Source of the DNA: Sinonovacula constricta
Lineage: Eukaryota > Mollusca > Bivalvia > Cardiida > Solecurtidae
Assembly (NCBI GenBank): GCA_007844125.1
Contig: CM017560.1
Location: 2,590,125 to 2,654,124 of the forward strand
Direction of reading: 5' to 3'
Length of the DNA stretch: 64,000 bases
A program made the translations under genes and the position numbers. Under the pieces are notes generated by a model that ran no database searches, was not told the DNA's origin, and saw nothing but the letters and a program-made list of their open reading frames with translations. Positions 55,582-64,000 of this stretch are shown one piece after another. Each line of letters opens with the position of its first letter. Positions within the stretch are counted from its first letter, which is position 1.

Positions 55582-55711
55582 ATGATAGCCAGGTCTGTAT
55601 TGAAGGTGTATAGTACGCAGCAGGTGAGGGAGGGAGGTGGGTTCATTGTCCGACGGGTCATAGGCGGGGCCATAAAGCACTGTGACCCCCTTCTTATGTT
55701 GGACCACTTTG
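55582..55711 (+). CDS. PIR: Pirin coding exon 1
   Basis: Encodes [20 protein letters not shown], then [18 protein letters not shown] and MLDHF. The acceptor TTTTCTGTTCCAG/TTTCC lies 8 bp before the ATG, so the 5' UTR is spliced. Donor TTTG/GTAAGA, phase 1. Confidence 0.9.
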
Positions 55712-58700
55712 GTAAGAAATAAGGGATGCCTTGCATGGTTCAGTAGTAGCGAACCTTTGCTAATAATATGCAACACTAGCTAACAGTGTCTACGGAACGA
55801 ACTGTTAGCCGCCACTGTTCGCTACTGATTGCTAACGGAGTGTGGAGGTGGTGAGCAAAGAAATTGAATTGTACAATAACACCATTGGCTACAAACATCG
55901 TTACTGGCTAACATTCGCTTCTACTGAACGCACGCCTGTATGATGAGCATTCCTTCTTCATGGTTTAGCATTTATAAATTAAGCACATTTGTAGTGATAT
56001 TCACCCTGCCCAGCATTTATTAATGGAGGAAGGCACCAGACATTTGTAGACTCACCATGCCTCGAAGTTCAGCTAGAAGACCTCCCTAAGTGACAGTTAT
56101 CCTGCATTGATAAGGGGCTTAAAACCAACTAAGACCTGTACTATGCTCATGCATATTTTGTAAGTATATGTATATGTCTTTGTTACCAATAATCATACAC
56201 ATAAACTTTTTCTGAGGCCAGAGTCATACATGTTAACTTTTCTGAGGCCAAAGTGGGAGATTTTCACTTGCAAAGTGGGAGATTTGTTATTTTCATATAA
56301 AGAAAGAAGGGAGTTATCTTTTGCCAAGTAGGGAGGTTTCTAAAAATGTGTAAAACACTCATCATTTTCAAATAGTTTTGAACCTTAAAAGAGGCAGTTT
56401 CCCTCCAAAAGCGAGAGTTCACATGTATGAATAATGAAAAAACAATTGCTTTTGATCATGATGAGCTTTTATGAGCCATATCATACTGTTTAAACCCTTT
56501 TATTTCCTCTATAGAAACACTGTCATCTTGGTACATATGTTAAATTTCTCACATAGAACAAAAGTATAATACTATATCTGCAATATATGAATTGGTTAAG
56601 AAAAATTGATATATTACCGTTATTTTAAAGTAGCAAAGTTAAAGAGACAAGCAGCATTTTAGACTTAGATTTAGAAAGATAAAAATATCTGGGTTAATAT
56701 CCATTAGTTTAATCAAGAAAGGTAAGATGGGATAAAATCAAATAATTTATTTTAGAAAGATACAATGGAATAAAATCACTGACTAAATTAAAGTCATTGT
56801 TATGATGTACATAAAATGGGTGGTGCATAAAAGAGACACAAATCATATTTTGCAGCTTAGCAAAATGGTATGCATGCCTTTAAATAGGTGATGCATTCTC
56901 TTTTTAAGGAAGCATGCTGTGCAATTTTACACATTAGCTTGACTATCTTTAGTTGGCACTACATGAGAATACACACAGTGTGTACTTCACAAAGGTGGTT
57001 ACGGTATTTCACTTTTGTTCTTTGCAGGTCCAGTGGAGTACGGTCCAGGGGAAGCTATTGGTGCCCCTGACCATCCTCACCGTGGTTTTGAGACTGTCAC
57101 ATACATGATAGAGGGGGAGACACAGCACAAGGATTCGGCTGGAAACTCTGGTAATATTATCTTTGCTATGACATTGATTTATGTGGTCAAACATAATTAT
57201 CAGCATCATCACAATCTTTATGAAGAAATCATCATCATCTGCATTATTATTGTTATCTCCATCTCTGTTGGCACCATTATCAAGGGCATTTCTGCAGTAT
57301 AAATCTAAATCCTACCCTTGTTGATATATTGCCAGCTTCTATTCATACCTATGATCCATTAATTCTTACAAGTATGCTGTAACACAAGGCACATGTTGAT
57401 GTTTTTGTGGTTGTTTTTTTTGGTGTTTTTTATGAAAAGTAGGTCAACAGTACATCACATGCTTTACTCACATTCACTTTGTTGTATGGCTGATAATAGT
57501 AGTAATAATAATGATGCTGATGTTGATCATGATGATGATAATAATAATAATGATAATAATAATAAAAAGAAGAAGAGTTATAATAATTATTGTTATCATT
57601 ATTTTAATTATTTTTGTTATCATTGTTATTGGAATATTTAATATTAATAATGCAAATGCAGTACATCAAGTTCCAGATCAGATTGACTCCCATTTCTTGA
57701 GATCTGGTAAAAGTTATTGATTTCTTTGCCAATTTTCAGGGACCCTGGGTCCTGGTTGGGTGCAGTGGATGACAGCAGGTAGTGGAGTCGTGCATTCTGA
57801 GATGCCATCAGATAAACTCTTCAAAAATGGAGGCAAGATGGAGGGCTTCCAATTATGGGTCAATCTGCCTGCCAAGGTAGGTCAGTTCTTTATAGGAAAT
57901 ACTTGCTTTACAGATTGGGATGATATTAAGTTTCTTTGAAACTTTAACAAGAGGTTTGAGTGGAATTTTTTCTTATTATTGCATATATAAATCTTTGACT
58001 GACATGTCATTTATTACAAAATCCTTTGTTTTGATTGGACAGGACAAGATGATTGCACCTAGATACCAGGACACACCCCCAGACAAAATCCCAGTGGTTG
58101 AAACCAGTAATAAAAAGGTCAAGATCAAAATAATAGCGGGTGAATGCCTAGGTAAGGATTATGTACATGTTCATCATTTTGGTTAGTTTCATCGTGACGT
58201 TTGTAGGAACTGTCTTCAATGTTTTCTTACATTTGTTGCACATACGGCATTGTTCTTGTTTTATGATAACTCTTCAAACAGTCTTCTTTAGGTATTTGTT
58301 TACATTGCACAGGTAGAATAAAGGTCATTTTAGTGACATCCTCTTTCTGTTGGTGCAGAGTGAACCAATACACATATCTTAGTAGAATCTACCTCCCACC
58401 ATAGATCAGCCATCTTTAATTATGCAATAAAAAATCACAAGTTAGAGACTGAAACATTATTTATTGTTAAATGTGTTTTCTTCTGTTACTCTTATATAAT
58501 TAACAGTGTATGTTAGTTAAAACCCAGATGTGTATTTTAAAGATGTCATGGGATTTTCATGTAACATTGACATTATATTGAAACAAGAATACCCATGATA
58601 TACTGTGACGTTTGGTAGTGACATCCATTTCATAGAATCATACACTCAGTTTCTTTCTGCGGAACTCAGAGGCTAAATGTTGCAGGATACCTTGTATGTT

Positions 58701-60398
58701 TACAGGAGTGCAAGCCTTCATAGAAACCAGGATCCCCATACAGTTTCTTGATATCTACCTTCAGCCTGGTTCTACTTTCACCCAACCGGTTCCCGAGGAT
58801 TATTCTGGTTTTGTGTATGTTTGGAGGGGAACAGGTATAAAACACTTAAATATGGCCATACTCAATCAGCAAGTATAAATGCTATTTGTACGAATTTATA
58901 GTTGGAAACTACTAATCTATCTTAAATAAATCCATGTAAAGTATTTTGTAATTACATGTGTTAGTTATTTATTGTTGTATATACCAGGTTAAGTATTTCT
59001 GTTATGGCCTGAGAGCATTATGGGCCAGTAACTCACGATTTTTTGTAAATATTGCCCACTTTGTACCTGTTATTCATGAGTGTGAATCTTACCTCTCTTG
59101 GCCCCTGTCTGGTAAGAAAATGTGGCTCTTCCTTCGACAGTAATTGCTGCAAATTGCCAATAATGACCATTGTGTCAATGGGATGTATTTAAAAACAATC
59201 CATACAAACAGACCATGTGTTGATTTTTATATTAGATTATTGTAATGTCACTTCCTTGTTCATTGCCCTTTTTTTTTTTTTTTTTGCTGTCGCTTTTGCT
59301 GTTGCTTTTATGGTTGTTACTGAGGTTTTTATTTGTGGGGTGCAAAGTATTCATCTCTTTAGTATTAAAATTACACTATTTTTTGTATGCAGTGCTTGTT
59401 GGTAAGACCAAGGAGACAGTTGGCTTTGGACAAGTTGCCTTGCTGGAGGCTGGATCTGAAATCACATTCACAGCAACAGACAAAGGTATGACAGTATTTT
59501 TTTTTGTTGGAAAGCTTTTAAAGGTGGTTTCCAACTAAGCTTTGATGATTTTCAACAGTATCGCATTTTGGGGCAGTAAAATCGTTAATCAACACTTACA
59601 ATGCTCATTCTTTTCAAGTCTATAAATAAGAACAATTGAGATTTCTGCTAAAAATAGACACCGATGTCACAGCAGATAATGGTGATGAGTTAAAACATAA
59701 GTGGTCCTGAGGCTTCCTTAGTTATAAAATAGCTAACTGTGCAGCATGGCTCAGATAGAAAATACATGTTTGTAATGATCATTGTGACATTAAGGTACAC
59801 TTTTTGACTGTTGTAGGACATCAATAAACAGCATTTTGTGAGATTTATTGTAACAATAGTTTATTAAATTGTTTGATGAAAATATTTTCGGTCCAAACTG
59901 TCAGATACCACCTTTAAGAGAAATATTTGTAAGTATCATGTTAACCCTTAATGAATTGTTCAAGCTGATCCAGCTGGAATCTGTCTGACCAGGATCTATA
60001 CTATTCCTGACTAGATCTTTGTCAGTATGTTTAACTATCTATGCAATAAGTTGTTGGCAAATAACTAAGATACTGTAGGGCTTAGTTATAAAGGTGGTAT
60101 AAGCATAATTTGTTAAGGGTTACTTGATAATCTATAAAAATCCATGTGCACTTAAAATAAGTATTCATGCAATGCTGTCATACATTGACCACATATTTTC
60201 ATGTAACAATATTTTATTTTTTTGGAGAGATTTTTTTTTCTAAACTGATAGATACCACCTTTAAACTTGTGTATAATTTTAATGAACTTTTTTACTATTA
60301 CAGAAAGCAAAATCTTATTAATAGCTGGCCAACCAATTAATGAGCCGATTGTCCAGCAAGGGCCTTTTGTGATGAACACTGAGGAGGAGATAGAACAG
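55582..60398 (+). CDS. PIR: Pirin (cupin-fold nuclear protein), partial: last exon beyond window
   Basis: Exons are 55582-55711, 57028-57150, 57740-57876, 58043-58151, 58706-58834, 59393-59485 and 60304-60398, all in phase (816 nt, 272 residues). Human pirin has about 290, so only the short C-terminal exon is missing. The N-terminal pirin domain carries [20 protein letters not shown] and [17 protein letters not shown]. The iron ligands His59, His61, His103 and Glu105 are all present. The pirin C-terminal domain follows ([34 protein letters not shown]). In mammals pirin is a nuclear iron protein linked to NF-kB and Bcl-3 and has quercetinase-like activity. Transfer to this species is inference. 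The ATG was chosen because it fits the family's N-terminus, and an acceptor at 55,573 implies an upstream non-coding exon. Confidence 0.95.
57028..57150 (+). CDS. PIR: Pirin exon 2: metal-binding HPH motif
   Basis: Encodes [19 protein letters not shown], then [20 protein letters not shown]. His59 and His61 are iron ligands in the family. TTTGCAG/GTCC acceptor and CTCTG/GTAATA donor. Confidence 0.95.
57496..57563. repeat. (AAT/GAT)n trinucleotide tract
   Basis: Imperfect TAATAATAATGATGATG-type repeat in pirin intron 2. Poly-Asn, poly-Asp and poly-Ile frames over it are artefacts. Confidence 0.85.
57740..57876 (+). CDS. PIR: Pirin exon 3: HxE metal ligands
   Basis: Encodes [20 protein letters not shown], then [20 protein letters not shown] and NLPAK. 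His103 and Glu105 complete the iron site. Ends in phase 0. Confidence 0.95.
58043..58151 (+). CDS. PIR: Pirin exon 4
   Basis: Encodes [20 protein letters not shown], then [20 protein letters not shown] and IPV(V)E are family signatures linking the two cupin domains. Donor CTAG/GTAAGG, phase 1. Confidence 0.95.
58706..58834 (+). CDS. PIR: Pirin exon 5: start of C-terminal cupin
   Basis: Encodes [19 protein letters not shown], then [20 protein letters not shown] and WRGT. Typical pirin C-terminal domain strand pattern. Donor ACAG/GTATAA. Confidence 0.92.
59393..59485 (+). CDS. PIR: Pirin exon 6
   Basis: Encodes [20 protein letters not shown], then [11 protein letters not shown]. In phase with exons 5 and 7. 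A TTAA-family MITE lies 30 bp into the following intron. Confidence 0.92.
59515..59918 (+). mobile_element. TTAA-family MITE, most complete copy (404 bp)
   Basis: TTAA-AGGTGGTTTCC at the left and CAGATACCACC-TTAA at the right are inverted. It contains GCAGCATGGCTCAGATAGAA and AAACTGTCAGATACCACC. It lies in pirin intron 6. An extra 30-bp end fragment occurs at 60,236-60,266. Confidence 0.8.
60304..60398 (+). CDS. PIR: Pirin exon 7
   Basis: Encodes [19 protein letters not shown], then [13 protein letters not shown]. Ends in phase 0 at CAG/GTAAAA. The family continues with about 18 residues, not found before 64,000. Confidence 0.95.
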
Positions 60399-60585
60399 GT
60401 AAAACAAAACAACAATAAGAACTTTTAAGTTTCTAATGTCCTAGTTCTTGATATCTTTTCGAAACCATATGTTAATAGTATCAGCTACAATATCCCATGG
60501 CCATACGGTGGTTTACAACAGTTTAGACCAAATTCTCAAACAATCAATTACTCAAATTTTCATTACAGACATAGAGGATCTGATA

Positions 60586-60718
60586 TGAGTGTTCAGTAGA
60601 TACTAAAAATATTAAACAAGTTGGATGAAATGATACGAAAAAAGGCTCTGCTGAGTTTTCGTATCATTTTAGATTAGTTTAATATTTTCAGTATCTAATG
60701 AACACAAATATTAGATTC
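60586..60718. repeat. Long imperfect hairpin, arms about 50 bp, loop 14 nt
   Basis: GTGTTCAGTAGATACTAAAA... is inverted as ...TTTTCAGTATCTAATGAACAC, and ATGATACGAAAA as TTTTCGTATCAT, around AAGGCTCTGCTGAG. About 26 of 29 outer bases pair. It is either a foldback element or an intronic RNA hairpin. Confidence 0.8.
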
Positions 60719-61578
60719 TGTTTATCACATAACCAAAACATCAGCTGTTTTTTGTTTGGTTTGCAATGCAACATCTTTTTATAGTACGAACAGTTGGCCT
60801 TGACATTAGCAGTTTGGTTTTGGAGGATCTGCACAAAAAATAGTTCCACTTGTTACTCAACCATTTTCCATAAAAAGGGAACAGATTTGTTTATAACATG
60901 ACTAAAATGTTATTTTTTTTATTAATTTAAATGCAATTGTCCAAGAAAATGCATAAATCAGCGACAAAAAAGTGATCAGGAAATGGCATATGCACTTCAC
61001 ATATTTGATGTCACACTACGATAATAACTAGCTAGTGTGTTAACAAAAATAACACATGAGTGTTACGTCACGCTCACGTGGTAGGTTATGTGATAAATTT
61101 ATTTCCTATATGAACCACACCGCAAATTAGCAGGACTTATTGTTAGGTACTTGGCAGAAAGCAGTGAAGGCACTGGTCATAACATCATGTGAGGGAAGCT
61201 AACTGGTATAAATACTCTCCAAAAGGTACCTCTGAGCAGCAACAAACTCAAAGCAGCAACATCCATGAAGTAATATTGAAATAAAATAATGTTTTATATA
61301 GGGAGTTGTATACTGGTATCGGCCATGACCTGTGCACAGCAACACCTCTCAGGAACATCAGTTTTCTGTGCCTCCGCCAAATGTTGCTGTGGAGAGGTTT
61401 CACTGTATACAGTATTTGCCGAAGTCTGAGCTGAGAAATTTTACTTTGCTGAGTAGGATAATCTTATGTACGAGTATATAAGTCTAACAGTGTCGCTTTT
61501 ATTTGAGATATTTATTGAGATATTTACTTAAGGTTTTCTGGTTTGCCTCAAGTGTGTCATTGTTTCCTAGTGTTGGTG

Positions 61579-64000
61579 CGATGTATCTTGTAAAACACCA
61601 TAATTGCTATAAATGTGTTGGTGTGATGTGTCTTGTAAAACACCATAATTGCTATAAATGTGTTGGTGTGATGTATCTTGTAAAACACCATAATTGCTAT
61701 AAATGTGTTGGTGTGATGTATCTTGTAAAACACCATAATTGCTATAAATGTGTTGGTGTGATGTATCTTGTAAAACACCATAATTGCTATAAATGTGTTG
61801 GTGTGATGTATCTTGTAAAATACCATAATTGTTATAAATGTGTTGGTGTGATGTATCTTGTAAAACACCATAACTGTTATAAATGTGTTGGTGTGATGTA
61901 TCTTGTAAAACACCATAACTGCTATAAATGTGTTGATGTGATGTATGTTGTAAAACACCATAATTGCTATAAATGTGTTGGTGTGATGTATCTTGTAAAA
62001 CACCATAACTGTTATAAATGTGTTGGTGTGATGTATGTTGTAAAACACCATAATTGCTATGTGTTGGTGTGATGTATCTTGTAAAACACCATAACTGTTA
62101 TAAATGTGTGGTGTGATGTATGTTGTAAAACACCATAATTGTTATAAATGTGTTGGTGTGATGTATCTTGTGAAACACCATAATTGCTATAAATGTGTTG
62201 GTGTGATGTATCTTGTAAAACACCATAACTGCTATAAATGTGTTGGTGTGATGTATCTTGTAAAACACCATAATTGCTATAAATGTGTTGGTGTGATGTA
62301 TCTTGTGAAACACCATAATTGCTATAAATGTGTTGGTGTGATGTATCTTGTAAAACACCATAACTGCTATAAATGTGTTGGTGTGATGTATCTTGTAAAA
62401 CACCATAATTGCTATAAATGTGTTGGTGTGATGTATCTTGTAAAACACCATAATTGCTATAAATGTGTTGGTGTGATGTATGTTGTTGTGATGTATCTTG
62501 TAAAACACCATAACTGTTATAAATGTGTTGGTGTGATGTATCTTGTAAAACACCATAACTGCTATAAATGTGTTGGTGTGATGTATCTTGTAAAACACCA
62601 TAACTGCTATAAATGTGTTGGTGTGATGTATCTTGTAAAACACCATAATTGCTATAAATGTGTTGATGTGATGTATCTTGTAAAACACCATAACTGCTAT
62701 AAATGTGTTGGTGTGATGTATGTTGTAAAACACCATAACTGCTATAAATGTGTTGGTGTGATGTATGTTGTAAAACACCATAACTGTTATAAATGTGTTG
62801 GTGTGATGTATGTTGTAAAACACCATAATTGCTATAAATGTGTTGGTGTGATGTATGTTGTAAAACACCATAACTGCTATAAATGTGTTGGTGTGATGTA
62901 TGTTGTAAAACACCATAATTGCTATAAATGTGTTGGTGTGATGTATGTTGTAAAACACCATAACTGCTATAAATGTGTTGGTGTGATGTATCTTGTAAAA
63001 CACCGTAATTGCTATAAATGTGTTGGTGTGATGTATCTTGTAAAATACCATAATTGTTATAAATGTGTTGGTGTGATGTATCTTGTAAAACACCATAACT
63101 GTTATAAATGTGTTGGTGTGATGTATCTTGTAAAACACCATAACTGCTATAAATGTGTTGGTGTGATGTATGTTGTAAAACACCATAACTGTTATAAATG
63201 TGTTGGTGTGATGTATGTTGTAAAACACCATAACTGCTATAAATGTGTTGGTGTGATGTATGTTGTAAAACACCATAATTGCTATGTGTTGGTGTGATGT
63301 ATCTTGTAAAACACCATAACTGTTATAAATGTGTGGTGTGATGTATGTTGTAAAACACCATAATTGTTATAAATGTGTTGGTGTGATGTATCTTGTAAAA
63401 CACCATATTTGCTATAAATGTGTTGGTGTGATGTATCTTGTAAAACACCATAACTGCTATAAATGTGTTGGTGTGATGTATCTTGTAAAACACCATAATT
63501 GCTATAAATGTGTTGGTGTGATGTATCTTGTAAAACACCATAATTGCTATAAATGTGTTGGTGTGATGTATGTTTTAAAACACCATAACTGCTATAAATG
63601 TGTTGGTGTGATGTATGTTGTAAAACACCATAATTGCTATAAATGTGTTGGTGTGATGTATCTTGTAAAACACCATAACTGTTATAAATGTGTTGGTGTG
63701 ATGTATCTTGTAAAACACCATAATTGCTATGTGTTGGTGTGATGTATCTTGTAAAACACCATAATTGCTATGTGTTGGTGTGATGTATCTTGTAAAACAC
63801 CATAATTGCTATAAATGTGTTGGTGTGATGTATGTTTTAAAACACCATAACTGCTATAAATGTGTTGGTGTGATGTATCTTGTAAAACACCATAATTGCT
63901 ATAAATGTGTTGGTGTGATGTATCTTGTAAAACACCATAACTGTTATAAATGTGTTGGTGTGATGTATGTTGTAAAACACCATAACTGCTATAAATGTGT
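61579..64000. repeat. 45-bp minisatellite, more than 50 copies, running off the window
   Basis: The unit is TATCTTGTAAAACACCATAA followed by TTGCTATAAATGTGTTGGTG and TGATG. Variants: TATGTTG, AACTG, GTTAT, 41-bp units lacking AAAT and 44-bp units lacking one T. Because 45 is divisible by three and the unit has an open frame on both strands, it creates long frames (MYLVKHHNCYKCVGV on plus). It lies downstream of pirin exon 7, almost certainly in its last intron. Confidence 0.97.

Noticed and set aside
61503..63742. Frames of up to 397 residues made of 15-residue repeats on both strands
   Set aside because: They follow from a 45-bp satellite whose unit is a multiple of three. Frames on both strands and frame-breaking 41/44-bp units argue against a protein gene, so it is kept as a repeat finding only.

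Overview
This is AT-rich, intron-rich eukaryotic DNA. Spliceosomal exons join in phase across GT..AG introns, and the spacers carry tRNA-derived SINEs, MITE-like DNA transposons, microsatellites and several long minisatellites. A sushi/kringle/PAN secreted protein, abundant ACATGTA-type motifs and the SINE type suggest a marine invertebrate, most likely a mollusc (probably a bivalve). That assignment is inference. No bacterial genes, CRISPR arrays or rRNA genes were seen.

Gene 1 (minus strand, coding 32,883 to 1,243, 5' exon near 35.9 kb) encodes an uncharacterised Ser/Thr/Pro-rich protein, probably nuclear. Twelve coding exons join in consistent phase to exactly 1,292 codons plus stop. Recognisable parts are a conserved-looking N-terminal helical segment, a helical YPT...FPxL...W...KFRNERR module (residues about 570-660), basic clusters, a small Cys/His cluster split by an intron, and a C-terminal run of DLS/DLT motifs including an exact PxDLS (CtBP-type) motif. 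I do not recognise its orthologue.

Gene 2 (minus strand, 51,396 to 40,069) is reconstructed from eight exons as a 310-residue secreted protein: signal peptide, sushi-like Cys-rich domain, kringle, Thr-rich linker, PAN/apple domain. Its introns hold two minisatellites (25-bp and about 39-bp units) and a TTAA-flanked inverted-repeat element.

Gene 3 (plus strand, 55,582 to beyond the window) is pirin. Seven exons give 272 residues with the four metal ligands (His59, His61, His103, Glu105). The last short exon lies beyond 64 kb, behind a 45-bp minisatellite of more than 50 copies that runs off the window. Genes 2 and 3 are head to head, and the DNA between them contains a diverged segmental duplication that may have duplicated pirin's first non-coding exon.

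Non-genic regions. 1-1,242: gene 1 3' end. 10-16.7 kb: a large intron with an E-box (AACAGCTGTT) minisatellite. 24.8-32.7 kb: a large intron rich in MITEs and SINEs. 36.6-37.9 kb: an AGT microsatellite split by a 400-bp hAT-like element. 38.2-38.6 kb: a decayed LINE tail. The three genes share no evident pathway.
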